A DNA stretch of 64,000 nt, from assembly GCF_963580165.1 (NCBI RefSeq), contig NZ_CAUZLM010000004.1:62001-126000 (forward strand). Reading direction: 5' to 3'. Under the pieces are notes generated by a model, which made no database searches, was not told where the DNA came from, and saw only the letters and a program-made list of their open reading frames with translations. The translations under genes were made by a program, and so were the position numbers. Positions 41,348 through 49,850 of this stretch are shown one piece after another. The DNA is from Fructobacillus evanidus (GTDB lineage: Bacteria > Bacillota > Bacilli > Lactobacillales > Lactobacillaceae). Position 1 is the first letter of the stretch. The number at the start of each line of letters is the position of its first letter.

Positions 41348-44300
41348 TTACTTTTCTTTTTTCTTTTTCTGTATAACCAGAACCAGCGAACCAAGAAGTG
41401 CCACAAGGCCGATACCCACAGAGGTCGACTGATTTTTGGCTGCTTTCTCAGCCGTCTTCGGTAAGACGGTGGTTAATTGATCCGAATTAGCAGGTGTTAT
41501 TGCTTGTACGGCTGGCTCAGTTATGCCGGCATCCATCATCCGCAACTTAGCACTTGTTGTCTGCGCTAGTGAATCCTCTGACATAGTAGTTGTTGCTGGC
41601 ATTGCTACTGTTCCAACAGAATTAGCCGTTGATAAAGCAGCGCCTGTTCCCGCTGTCATCTCTGTACTAGCACTGGCTGAAGAAGATGGGTCACTCGTTG
41701 AATTCGTAGCCAGTAAGTCATTCGTGATCGTTGAACTTGACGCAGCTGACTTGGCACCAGTTGATGTTGCTGAAGTGTTTATTGCTGGCATTTCGCTAGT
41801 GCGTGTCGATTCATCGTTGGATGATGCCGACGAAGCGCTATTTGCTGTAGACGAGCCACTGGCAGACGACGAAGCGCTGGTACTTGCACTCGTTGCTGGC
41901 ATTCCGTTTGCAGTGGTAGAGCCTGCGCCTGACGTCGACATTGCTGTTCCACTTGTCGCTGCTGAACTATTCGCTGTAGTCGACCCACTCGTAGTTGCCG
42001 ATTCTTTTGTTGACGGTGATGTACTGGTTGCAGTTGAACTTGGTGTCGACGTTGGCGTTCCACTTGTCGCAGTTGAACTATTCGTTGCCGGTGACCCACT
42101 CGTAGTTGCCGATTCTTTTGCTGACGGTGATGTACTGGTTGCAGTTGAACTTGGTGTCGACGTTGGCGTTCCACTTGTCGCAGTTGAGCTATTCGTTGCA
42201 GTCGACTCACTCGTTGTTGTCGATCCCTTAGTCGAAACCGACGTACTGGTTGAGGTCGAACTATTCGTCGACGCTGGGTTTCCGCTTGTCGCAGCGGAAC
42301 TATTCGTTGCAGTCGATTCACTCGTCGCTGTTGATTCCTGCGTCGATGTCGACGTACTTGAGGACGTTGTACTTGGTGCCGTCACCGTAATCGTTGCCGT
42401 CGAACCAAAGTTATTTCCCGCAGCGTCCGTATATGAATAGTGAACCGAATACGTACCAGCCTTAGTCAAATCAGCCTGTCCGTCTACCGTCAACTGGCGC
42501 ACATCCATTGTTTGACCACTATCATCCACAGCACTAACTAAATTATCTTGAGGTATCCACTTAGCAGTCGGACTGGCCATCGCAGTGCTATCTCTAGTTG
42601 TAACGCTACCATGACTAGCAAGAACCGTCACCTGAGCAGTACTTGAATGCTGCTGGCCCAACTGATCTGTATAGGTATAAGTAACAGGATAAACACCTGC
42701 CGTGTGAGGGTCTACCTGTTCAGCGACCTTTAGCTGACTAACTGAAAAAGGATTGCCATCTTCATCAAATGCTGTCACCAAATCATCAGTCGCTGACCAA
42801 TGGGCTTTTGGACCGGCAATCAAAGTATCCCCCTTCGTTGTCAGCTGCGTTTGATTCTTCTTAACAGTCACTGTAGCTTGAGCCTGGACCATTTTTCCTT
42901 GCCCGTCCGTGTATTGGTAAGTCACAGGATAAGTCCCTACCTTGTTCACGTCAACGTTTTCACTAACTGTCACTTGGTTGAGAGGCACCGAGTGGCCGTA
43001 CTCATCCGTCGCACTCACGAAACTATTAGCTGTTGACCACGGTTCACCGAGATAGACCGTGCTAGCCTTGGCAGCAATTGAACTCTGGTCGGCTAGTACC
43101 TTAATGGTAATCGTTTGACTGTATGGGTTTCCAGAGGCGTCGGTATAGCTATATGTAATGGGATAGTTGCCGGCTGTCGTGGTGTCAACGCTGCCTGACA
43201 CTTGAATATCCTTGGATTCCAATGGATTGCCATTAGCATCGGTTGCGCTCACCAAATTGTCAATCGCTTGCCACTGTGAACCAGCCCAAATCGTGCTGCT
43301 CTGGGCTTGCAAACTACTTTTAGCCGATACAACGGTCACGGTTGCTGATTTTGTAATGGTTTGTCCATTACTATCCTTGTAAGAATAAGTGACTGGGTAC
43401 GTTCCGGGTGTCGTAGCATCCACCTTTCCGGTAACCGTCATTTGTGACAAATCAGCTTGCTGGCCATTCGCATTAACAGCACTCAAAAAGCTTTGGGCTG
43501 GCGACCAGCTGGCAGTTTTTCCCGCCACCACAGTTGAATCCTGGACATTCAAAGTTGCTTGTGCCGGATTCTTGGTATAAATCACATGTTCTACGATTTG
43601 ACCAGAATCTTCGTTAACAGTCATCCCCCCAAAAGTAGTCGTTTGACCACTTTGGACTGTATAGCCCTCGATGGTTGGTGCCGTCACCGCACTAAAATTG
43701 TTACTGTTTGGGTCACTCGCTAACTGCCAATCGGTATAGGTCGGTTGCCCGTTGACTAACATTCCTTGCCGCCGATAAGTAGCTGACTGGACGGTGGCAG
43801 GTGCAATTTCATTCCCATTTTGGTCAACATAATCAATCGTTCGAGAAGCAGTATTTTTTTGAGCCGGGTCAAACGTAAACGAATCCACGGAAACTGCCTG
43901 CAAATTTGTCACTGAGCCCGTCGAAGCACCGATTGAAAGGGCCAAGGGGTCCTGATAATCCGTCACCGGAATCGTGATGGCTTGACCGAGGTATTCCATG
44001 CTCATATGGCCATTTCCATCATAACGAAGCGTAAAGGGAACATTCACATTTGATACATTTTCCTTGCTCGCATCGATATTCACGAAACCACCATCATAAC
44101 GGAATGGTTGATCAGAGTTTGTTTGGTCGATGTCACTATGGAAACCAGACAAATAAGGCATCCCCGATCCACCCTGAATTGGATTGTTATGGTCACCGGC
44201 ATTATAAACCCATGTATCAAAAACAAAGCCAGATGATGTCGGCAAACCCTTCACGCTCAGGCCACCACCCAAAAAGCCGATTTGCCCTTGGGTACCGTGA

Positions 44301-44974
44301 TGGAAGGCAATTCCAATGCCATCGGCACCCTGATTGTCACGCACCTTACTTCCCAGGTTAATCGTGCCGTTCAACAGAAAGGCATCATTGGCATTAATCT
44401 TGGTTTTCAGCGTGATGTTTCCCTCAACCATCTGACTATCCGTTGTTAGAATGGCGGTATTAGTATCTGCATCATAGGTTGTATTACCACCTAATTTAAA
44501 CCACTGTAAGAAATTCTCTTTGGTAACCGTTACCGACAACTGATCATTGATGACTGAGTTATTGTTTGGTGTGCTAGTACCACCAAGCGCTGTCGCGCTG
44601 CCACTCTTACTCGATGGCGCACTCTGGCTAGCGTTGGTTGCAGCACTCTTAGTGTTTGACTGACTTTCTTGGCTATCACTATTGGTCTGTTGGTTGTTAG
44701 ATTGGCTCAGTTGATTAGCTGATTCCACCGGTGTCTCCGACTGTGAACCTTGTGCACTAGGCGAACCATTAGTTGCACTGTTAGTAGTCGAACTCGGCTG
44801 TTGGCTCTGACTAGCGCTTGCTGACGATCCAAGTTGACTGGTCTGGGAGTTTGTCGTTGTATCAGCATGAACTTCCTGCTTTGCGCCGGTCACTGCTAAA
44901 AGTGAAAAGCCAGCCAAGGCTGTCACCCACATTTTCTTCGCTTTATATAATTTGTAAGTTTCCTTTTCATTCAT
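41348..44974 (-). CDS. Cell-wall-anchored lectin-type adhesin
   Basis: 1208 residues. Order: KxYKxGKxW-like signal (YKLYKAKKMWVTALAG) with cleavage near VHADT; Ser/Gln/Asn-rich spacer to about 135; bacterial L-type lectin domain (about 145-375; DGIGIAFHH, GFVFDTWVYN); MucBP-like segment (about 385-465; IDYVDQNGNEI); five Ig-like repeats of about 78 residues (about 470-865), each ending in a TYPVTYSYTD-like strand; Ser/Thr stalk with 37-residue repeats; sorting signal LPKTA, hydrophobic helix and KKKKEK. The motif ends in Ala instead of Gly. It should be sortase-anchored and bind glycans. Confidence 0.9.
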   Translation of the reverse strand: MNEKETYKLYKAKKMWVTALAGFSLLAVTGAKQEVHADTTTNSQTSQLGSSASASQSQQPSSTTNSATNGSPSAQGSQSETPVESANQLSQSNNQQTNSDSQESQSNTKSAATNASQSAPSSKSGSATALGGTSTPNNNSVINDQLSVTVTKENFLQWFKLGGNTTYDADTNTAILTTDSQMVEGNITLKTKINANDAFLLNGTINLGSKVRDNQGADGIGIAFHHGTQGQIGFLGGGLSVKGLPTSSGFVFDTWVYNAGDHNNPIQGGSGMPYLSGFHSDIDQTNSDQPFRYDGGFVNIDASKENVSNVNVPFTLRYDGNGHMSMEYLGQAITIPVTDYQDPLALSIGASTGSVTNLQAVSVDSFTFDPAQKNTASRTIDYVDQNGNEIAPATVQSATYRRQGMLVNGQPTYTDWQLASDPNSNNFSAVTAPTIEGYTVQSGQTTTFGGMTVNEDSGQIVEHVIYTKNPAQATLNVQDSTVVAGKTASWSPAQSFLSAVNANGQQADLSQMTVTGKVDATTPGTYPVTYSYKDSNGQTITKSATVTVVSAKSSLQAQSSTIWAGSQWQAIDNLVSATDANGNPLESKDIQVSGSVDTTTAGNYPITYSYTDASGNPYSQTITIKVLADQSSIAAKASTVYLGEPWSTANSFVSATDEYGHSVPLNQVTVSENVDVNKVGTYPVTYQYTDGQGKMVQAQATVTVKKNQTQLTTKGDTLIAGPKAHWSATDDLVTAFDEDGNPFSVSQLKVAEQVDPHTAGVYPVTYTYTDQLGQQHSSTAQVTVLASHGSVTTRDSTAMASPTAKWIPQDNLVSAVDDSGQTMDVRQLTVDGQADLTKAGTYSVHYSYTDAAGNNFGSTATITVTAPSTTSSSTSTSTQESTATSESTATNSSAATSGNPASTNSSTSTSTSVSTKGSTTTSESTATNSSTATSGTPTSTPSSTATSTSPSAKESATTSGSPATNSSTATSGTPTSTPSSTATSTSPSTKESATTSGSTTANSSAATSGTAMSTSGAGSTTANGMPATSASTSASSSASGSSTANSASSASSNDESTRTSEMPAINTSATSTGAKSAASSSTITNDLLATNSTSDPSSSASASTEMTAGTGAALSTANSVGTVAMPATTTMSEDSLAQTTSAKLRMMDAGITEPAVQAITPANSDQLTTVLPKTAEKAAKNQSTSVGIGLVALLGSLVLVIQKKKKEK
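42001..42222. repeat. 111-bp tandem repeat in the adhesin stalk
   Basis: Units begin at 42001 and 42112 (37 codons each). The first 85 or so bases of each unit are nearly identical; degenerate units extend on both sides. It encodes Ser/Thr-rich stalk and is prone to slippage. Confidence 0.85.
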
Positions 44975-44983
44975 GGTACAAAT

Positions 44984-45028
44984 CTCCCTTACGGGAGAAA
45001 GAATACCACCTTTATACTTTTATTGCAA
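44984..45028 (-). promoter_or_regulatory. Adhesin promoter and RBS hairpin
   Basis: Minus strand TTGCAA (45023-45028), 17 bp, TATTCT (45000-45005). Downstream, CTCCC-GTAA-GGGAG (44984-44997) pairs the Shine-Dalgarno GGGAG into a small stem. Confidence 0.55.
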
Positions 45029-45089
45029 TGTAGTTTCTGTTGTATTACTTTAAAGTCTGACGTAAAGAAAATTTTTAAAAAATCAGGAC

Positions 45090-45120
45090 AGTAAAAAGGG
45101 CGTGTTTGCACGCAACCCTT
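45090..45120 (-). terminator. Displaced ssrA terminator
   Basis: AAGGG..GCGTG / CACGC..CCCTT stem on the minus strand followed by TTTTTAC. It lies just downstream of the displaced ssrA 3' end and probably terminated ssrA before the insertion. Confidence 0.65.
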
Positions 45121-45134
45121 CAAGAAAACACCAA

Positions 45135-45177
45135 TGGATTGAGGAGAGTTGAACCCTGTCCAAACCGCCCGCCACAC
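45135..45177 (-). repeat. Displaced copy of the ssrA 3' end (attachment-site relic)
   Basis: This 43-bp stretch matches the last 44 bases of ssrA (46306-46349). The part corresponding to TGTCCAAACCGCCC onward is identical over 22 bases; the T-arm/acceptor part has four changes and one deleted base. It no longer encodes a working acceptor stem. An element integrating at the ssrA 3' end leaves exactly this arrangement. Confidence 0.8.
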
Positions 45178-45221
45178 TTTTTTGATATAATTAAGAATAA
45201 GTCAAAGAAAGGAGAAACCTT

Positions 45222-45416
45222 TTGTACAATCTATTTCGCAAGCATCATACTTTGATTTTGACGGTCATTGTATTAGTAATGGTCGCAAATATATTTATTA
45301 GCATTCATACTCATAATAAATATGAATTTTTAAGCGTTCTTGTTTGGCTGTTTACGGCAATCATAGCGGGCATTAACGCAAGAGCCCAACGCTCTCAGAA
45401 AGATTCTCAGAAATGA
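45222..45416 (+). CDS. Small membrane protein inside the ssrA-associated insert
   Basis: 64 residues with two hydrophobic helices (about 10-29 and 36-52) and a basic, Gln/Ser-rich end (NARAQRSQKDSQK). TTG start preceded by AAAGGAG. An extended -10, TGATATAAT, lies about 30 bp upstream, right at the edge of the ssrA relic. It is AT-rich compared with the chromosome around it. I do not recognise it; by position it is probably cargo of the former integrated element. Confidence 0.6.
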   Translation: MYNLFRKHHTLILTVIVLVMVANIFISIHTHNKYEFLSVLVWLFTAIIAGINARAQRSQKDSQK

Positions 45417-45509
45417 GTTTTTCACAATCAGAGAATGGCACTCTAACAACTTTCTGAGAACTGTACCAATTCTTTTTAGCTAAATTCACAAAACTTAATC
45501 TCACAAAGC

Positions 45510-45545
45510 GCCCACGATCCTGATTTTCATCAGGTTGTGGGCTTT
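45510..45545 (+). terminator. Terminator inside the ssrA-associated insert
   Basis: GCCCACGATCCTGAT / ATCAGGTTGTGGGC stem followed by TTTTGCTTTG. Confidence 0.8.
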
Positions 45546-45658
45546 TGCTTTGCATACTCGGACATTATGTTAAGAGTACTAATAGACACAAACAAACCAT
45601 TGATATATAATCTAGAAATTCATAGGGCTATAAAAAATAATTGAGAGGTGTTGATGGG

Positions 45659-46159
45659 ATGATTCGATATCGTAGTTTCAAAAATTCAGATGCAGAAGAA
45701 GTTTCTAGGTTGGTTAAAGAAACCATGTTAACCACCAACATAAAAGATTATTCTAAAGAGTATGTAGAAAATGATTTAAAAAGGCTCACTGCTCAAGATT
45801 TTAAAGAGAGAGCAAAATATTTTCACTGTTATGTATTTATTGATGACGCTGTAAATAAAATCATCGCTGTTGGTTCAATTGGTGCGTATTGGGGCAAAAA
45901 AGATGAAGGTAGTTTGTTCAACATTTTTGTATCTCCTGAATATCAAGGACAAGGAATTGGCAAACGTGTAATCCAAGTATTAGAACAAGACGAGTATTTT
46001 AACAGGGCTAAGCGTATCGAAATTCCTTCTTCAATTACTGGCTTGGGTTTTTATCAAAAAATGGGTTATTCTTTTAAAAATGGACAAGATGCACTTGATG
46101 ACGAACAACTGTATCGCTTAGAAAAATTCAACAAAAAAGCTTACGATGTAGAATCGTAA
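45659..46159 (+). CDS. GNAT-family N-acetyltransferase
   Basis: 166 residues. GNAT fold: IRYRSFKNSDAEEVSRLV at the N terminus, then LFNIFVSPEYQGQGIGKRVIQ, the acetyl-CoA-binding motif A (Q/R-x-x-G-x-G/A as QGQGIGK), and GLGFYQKMGY near the C terminus. Substrate unknown. I chose the ATG at 45659, 8 nt after AGAGGTG; a TTG at 45641 lies before that site. The gene is AT-rich and sits between the two ssrA 3' ends, so it is likely horizontally acquired cargo. Confidence 0.85.
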   Translation: MIRYRSFKNSDAEEVSRLVKETMLTTNIKDYSKEYVENDLKRLTAQDFKERAKYFHCYVFIDDAVNKIIAVGSIGAYWGKKDEGSLFNIFVSPEYQGQGIGKRVIQVLEQDEYFNRAKRIEIPSSITGLGFYQKMGYSFKNGQDALDDEQLYRLEKFNKKAYDVES

Positions 46160-46166
46160 GCTTTTT
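46134..46166 (+). terminator. Terminator of the GNAT gene
   Basis: AAAAAGCTTACGAT / ATCGTAAGCTTTTT, overlapping the last codons of the gene. Confidence 0.85.
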
Positions 46167-46198
46167 CTGTCGTTTACTACAATTTTCTTTCTAAAAAA

Positions 46199-46261
46199 AG
46201 TACCAAAAAAGTACCATTTTCGTAAATCACTCTTGATTTCTCTTGGTACTAAAGTGGTACT
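46199..46261. repeat. Paired GTACC repeats next to ssrA (possible integrase arm sites)
   Basis: AGTACCA occurs at 46199 and 46210, and its reverse complement TGGTACT at 46244 and 46255. Each pair is spaced 11 bp, one helical turn, and the pairs face each other. They lie 45-107 bp from the ssrA 3' end, where a tyrosine integrase would need arm-type sites. Confidence 0.6.
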
Positions 46262-46305
46262 TTTCAAGGTTTTTAACCTCTAATGCCTGCTATTGCAGGT
46301 CTCAA

Positions 46306-46659
46306 TGGACTCGAGGGGAGTCGAACCCCTGTCCAAACCGCCCGCCACACTAGCGTCTACATTCATAGGGCAATGATTAATACCACAGCCAAAGCAGTCA
46401 TTGTCCAGAACTTGACTCTGACTGGGAACCTAATTGATTTAAACTTAACCGTGCAGGCATCACCGTTAAGCCGATCTGACCATTTATTAAACCAAGACCA
46501 CCATGTCAGACTAACAATCTTGGCTACGAATCACTGGTTTTTAGGCAGCGACAGCGTAAGAGTTATTGTTTTTTGCAGTTAAATGTCTGCCCGCTTTACG
46601 CCCGGATGGCGGAATGCAGCTAATGCTCGTAACAGCCTGTCGAATTCCAAGACGAGCCC
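46306..46659 (-). ncRNA. ssrA: Transfer-messenger RNA (tmRNA)
   Basis: About 354 nt. The 5' GGGCTCG pairs with the 3' CGAGTCC (then A, CCA added later). AATTCGACAGG near the 5' end and GGTTCGACTCCCC near the 3' end form the tRNA-like domain. The tag frame reads GCA AAA AAC AAT AAC TCT TAC GCT GTC GCT GCC TAA, i.e. AKNNNSYAVAA, ending in the AA that marks tagged proteins for ClpXP-type proteolysis. It rescues stalled ribosomes. The 3' end is duplicated at 45135-45177. Confidence 0.95.
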
Positions 46660-46699
46660 AAAACAAAAAGCCGAGGAAAATTCCTCAGCTTCCATTATA
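46660..46699 (-). promoter_or_regulatory. ssrA promoter overlapping the fab/acc operon terminator
   Basis: Minus strand extended -10 TGTTATAAT (TATAAT at 46694-46699). Overlapping its start point is a terminator hairpin AAGCTGAGGA / TCCTCGGCTT (46668-46691) with a T-rich run ending at the mature tmRNA 5' end. Transcripts from this promoter would begin within the first arm and escape the terminator; read-through from accA would not. Confidence 0.65.
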
Positions 46700-46729
46700 A
46701 CAAATTTTTTCTGGTTACGGATTATGCTT

Positions 46730-47527
46730 TTAGAAAGCCCGAAAACGCTTCCGACGTTGTTGAATCAACTCATCATCAGACAATGTCTGCAATTCCTGAA
46801 TTTCATCTGACAACTTTTCCTTCATGCCATTAAAAATCTTACTGTGATTATGGCCTTCTGGAATCACCAAGTCAACCACGTTTTCTTTCATCAAATCAGC
46901 AGCCGTCAAACCCATGATGCCAGCGGCTTCGTTTGCTCGCTTGGCATCCTTCCACAAAATCGATGCAAAGCCTTCGGGTGACAAAATTGAGTAAGTGGCG
47001 TTCTCAAACATCCATACTTGGTCAGCTGTGGCCAAAGCCAAGGCACCACCGGAACCACCTTCACCGTAAATGATAGAGATGATTGGGACTGGTAACTTCA
47101 TTGACTTCAGAATTGACTGAGCAATCGCTTCCCCTTGACCCAAGGCTTCAGCATCCTTACCAGGAAAGGCACCTGGCGTGTTGACAAAGGTCACGATTGG
47201 ACGGTGGAACTTTGCTGCTTGTTCCATCAACCGCTGTGCCTTCCGGTACCCCCAAGGCTGTGGTGAACCATTTCGCTTGGACAGCTTATCGTTGATGTCC
47301 GTTCCTTTATCAATAGCAATCACAGTAACGGGTTGACCATTTAATCGTGCCAAACCACCGATAACTGATTTGTCATCGCCATAAAGACGGTCGCCATGTA
47401 ATTCAATGAAATCGTCAAAGATGCCATTGATCAATTCGCGCGCCATAAAGCGGTCTTCACGGGACTTCTTCACCACTTCAGCTGGATCGATTTCTTTTTT
47501 AAACAATGTTTTGATAAATTCGAACAT
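46730..47527 (-). CDS. accA: Acetyl-CoA carboxylase carboxyltransferase subunit alpha
   Basis: 265 residues, at the short end for the family. With AccD it transfers the carboxyl group from carboxybiotin to acetyl-CoA, giving malonyl-CoA. Landmarks: REDRFMARELINGIFDDFIELHGDR at the N terminus, VTVIAIDKG, PWGYRKAQRLM, TPGAFPGKDAE, GEGGSGGALALA and SPEGFASILWKD. Its start overlaps the accD stop by one base. It is the last gene of the fab/acc operon. Confidence 0.96.
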   Translation of the reverse strand: MFEFIKTLFKKEIDPAEVVKKSREDRFMARELINGIFDDFIELHGDRLYGDDKSVIGGLARLNGQPVTVIAIDKGTDINDKLSKRNGSPQPWGYRKAQRLMEQAAKFHRPIVTFVNTPGAFPGKDAEALGQGEAIAQSILKSMKLPVPIISIIYGEGGSGGALALATADQVWMFENATYSILSPEGFASILWKDAKRANEAAGIMGLTAADLMKENVVDLVIPEGHNHSKIFNGMKEKLSDEIQELQTLSDDELIQQRRKRFRAF

Positions 47528-48369
47528 TATTCAGCCTCCTGTTGGTGTAATGAAACGATATTGGCAATCATGTCAGCCATGTCTTGACGAGGAACAATCT
47601 TGTCAACAAAGCCGTTTTCCAAGAGCGTTTCCACTCGTTGGAAGTCCTTTGGCAACTTTTCATGAATCGTTGATTCGATAACACGAGCACCAGCGAAACC
47701 AACCAAAGCATGTGGTTCAGCCAACGTGACATCCCCCTGCATCGCAAAGGAAGCAGTCACGCCACCAGTTGTTGGGTCGGTCAGCACAACTAAGTACAAC
47801 AGACCAGCTTCCTGGTGTGCGGCAACCGCAGCTGATACCTTAGCCATCTGCATCAAGGAATTGATTCCTTCTTGCATTCGCGCCCCGCCAGAAGCCGTAA
47901 ACATCACGACTGGCAAGCGGTTTTCTGTGGCGTACTCGAAGAGACGGGTAATCTTTTCGCCGGTCATTGAGCCCAGTGAGGCCATCATAAAGTACGCGTC
48001 CATGATGCCCAGGGCAACCTTTTCGCCTTCAATGGTGGCAGTTCCAGTCAAAACAGATTCGTTCATCTCGGTCTGCTTCTTAGCCCGGGCTAATTTTTCC
48101 TCATAGCCAGGAAAATCAGAATGCTCAATCGTCAAATCAGCATTCATCTCGACAAAGTCTTCCGTTAACAAGGCAACCCGTTCGTGTGCCTGCAAACGGA
48201 AACCGTAATTACACTTTGGACAAACGCGGTATGCCCCCAGCTCCTTGTTGTAAATCTGTTCACCACAGTATGGGCAAGCCAGAAAAAGGCCGTCAGGAAT
48301 CCGATCCTTAATGGCATCGGTCACCTTAATCTTATTTTGTTCAGGTTTTTTTGAATTAAATAAATCCAT
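47527..48369 (-). CDS. accD: Acetyl-CoA carboxylase carboxyltransferase subunit beta
   Basis: 280 residues. A four-cysteine zinc ribbon lies near the N terminus (CPYCGEQIYN..YRVCPKCNYGF, Cys about 33, 36, 52, 55), followed by the crotonase-like domain with MFTASGGARMQEG and DPTTGGVTASFAMQGDV. It forms the carboxyltransferase with AccA. A 97-bp gap with a strong hairpin separates it from accC, while other junctions of the operon are nearly closed. Confidence 0.97.
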   Translation of the reverse strand: MDLFNSKKPEQNKIKVTDAIKDRIPDGLFLACPYCGEQIYNKELGAYRVCPKCNYGFRLQAHERVALLTEDFVEMNADLTIEHSDFPGYEEKLARAKKQTEMNESVLTGTATIEGEKVALGIMDAYFMMASLGSMTGEKITRLFEYATENRLPVVMFTASGGARMQEGINSLMQMAKVSAAVAAHQEAGLLYLVVLTDPTTGGVTASFAMQGDVTLAEPHALVGFAGARVIESTIHEKLPKDFQRVETLLENGFVDKIVPRQDMADMIANIVSLHQQEAE

Positions 48370-48432
48370 ATTATTTTGGGCTCTGCCCTCTCCCCCTCAT
48401 CACTGTTTGGGTCTAAAGTTTCTTAAGCAAGT

Positions 48433-48456
48433 GAAAGCCGCTCAAAGGCGGCTTTC
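48433..48456 (-). other. Intraoperonic hairpin between accC and accD
   Basis: GAAAGCCGC / GCGGCTTTC perfect 9-bp stem with six-base loop and no T run, so more likely an mRNA processing or stability element than a terminator. Confidence 0.6.
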
Positions 48457-48466
48457 GTCAAGAAAT

Positions 48467-49849
48467 TTATTCACCAGCCTGTTCAGCCAGTTTTTCTTCC
48501 CACTTTGGCATAAATGTATCTTCAAGATACTTCGTTCCAAAGTTATCTGTCAAGACGTTTTCATCCAACAACAAGGCCTTTTGGAAAGACTGCGATGTGG
48601 AAACGCCCACTAAGGAAGTTTCGTCAACCATTCGTTCCAACTTAGCTAAGGCTTCCCCACGCGTTTCATCATGGGCAATCAGCTTCGCAATCATCGAATC
48701 GTAGAACGGTTGGATGGTGTCACCATTGTAAAGGGCTGAATCGATTCGAACCCCTGGTCCACCAGTTGGCAAGAAGACAAAGTCAACCTTTCCAGCACTA
48801 GGGGCAAAATTAGCTTCTGGCTTTTCAGCCGTCAAACGCATTTCAACGGCATGGCCGCTGATTTGAACGTCAGCTTGCTTTAACTTTAATTCTTCACCTG
48901 CAGCAACTTCAACCTGCAAGCGAACCAAATCCAAGCCCGTCACCATTTCAGTGACCGGGTGTTCAACCTGAATTCGGGTATTCATTTCCATGAAGTAGAA
49001 CTTACCTTCTTGGTCTTGAAGGAATTCAATCGTTCCAGTATTTTCATAGTCAATCGCGTTCACGGCTTTCGTGACAATGTCCATCAATTCTTCACGCATT
49101 GTTGGTGTCACGGAAGCGGCTGGTGATTCTTCCATCACCTTTTGGTTGCGACGTTGCAAAGAACAGTTTCGTTCTGGCAAGCAAATCACGTTGCCAAATT
49201 GGTCGCGAATCACTTGCATTTCGATATGGCGGACATCCGTCATCACCTTTTCGATGTACATATGGTCATCGCCATATGACAACTGAGCTTCGCTTTGAGC
49301 GTTGATAAAGTTTTCTGCCAGTTCACCTTCTGAGTAAACAAAGCGCATTCCTTTACCACCACCACCGGCAGCAGCCTTCAGCAACAATGGGAATCCCGTC
49401 TTTTTTGAAACCTCAATGGCTTCGTCGACGTTATGAATATAGCCGTCAGAACCAGGGATTACCGGAACGCCTGCCTTGGTCATTTCTGCTCGGGCATGTT
49501 CCTTGTTTCCCATCAAATCGATTGTTTCTGGACGAGGACCAATCCACTTAATGTTGACATCACCAACCATTTCGGCAAATAGGGCGTTTTCTGATAAGAA
49601 CCCATAACCTGGGTGAATTGCTTCAGCACCCGTTAATAGGGCTGCCGTCACAACATTTTTCATGTTTAGGTAAGAATCAGCAGGCTTTGGGCCACCAACA
49701 CAGATGGCCTCGTCTGCTACTTGAACGTGCAAAGAATCCTTATCAGCCGTTGAATAAATTGCAACCGTTTGGATGCCCATTTCCTTCAACGTCCGGATAA
49801 TCCGCACGGCGATTTCGCCACGATTGGCTACCAATACTTTTTTAAACAT
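48467..49849 (-). CDS. accC: Acetyl-CoA carboxylase biotin carboxylase subunit
   Basis: 460 residues. Carboxylates the biotin of AccB using ATP and bicarbonate. N-terminal VLVANRGEIAVRIIRT, ATP-grasp glycine loop KAAAGGGGKGMRFV, metal-binding EMNTRIQVEHPVTE and the C-terminal biotin carboxylase domain are intact. I chose the ATG at 49849 (MFKKVLVANRG), 5 nt after GGAGA; it follows the fabZ stop by one base, so the RBS is inside the end of fabZ. Confidence 0.97.
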   Translation of the reverse strand: MFKKVLVANRGEIAVRIIRTLKEMGIQTVAIYSTADKDSLHVQVADEAICVGGPKPADSYLNMKNVVTAALLTGAEAIHPGYGFLSENALFAEMVGDVNIKWIGPRPETIDLMGNKEHARAEMTKAGVPVIPGSDGYIHNVDEAIEVSKKTGFPLLLKAAAGGGGKGMRFVYSEGELAENFINAQSEAQLSYGDDHMYIEKVMTDVRHIEMQVIRDQFGNVICLPERNCSLQRRNQKVMEESPAASVTPTMREELMDIVTKAVNAIDYENTGTIEFLQDQEGKFYFMEMNTRIQVEHPVTEMVTGLDLVRLQVEVAAGEELKLKQADVQISGHAVEMRLTAEKPEANFAPSAGKVDFVFLPTGGPGVRIDSALYNGDTIQPFYDSMIAKLIAHDETRGEALAKLERMVDETSLVGVSTSQSFQKALLLDENVLTDNFGTKYLEDTFMPKWEEKLAEQAGE

Positions 49850-49850
49850 C

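Noticed and set aside
42001..42222. Possible CRISPR-like repetition
   Set aside because: The units are coding, in frame, directly adjacent and without unique spacers.
41779..42321. A 180-codon Arg/Gln-rich frame inside the adhesin, same strand
   Set aside because: It is the shifted frame of the 111-bp repeats, without start signals.
41523..42440. A 305-codon plus-strand frame opposite the adhesin stalk
   Set aside because: It is rich in Val/Ala/Asp/Glu only because it mirrors the Ser/Thr repeats; no RBS or promoter, and the other strand encodes clear domains and a sorting signal.
46283..46582. A 99-codon plus-strand frame over the tmRNA
   Set aside because: It lies entirely on ssrA, whose paired ends and tag frame explain the sequence.
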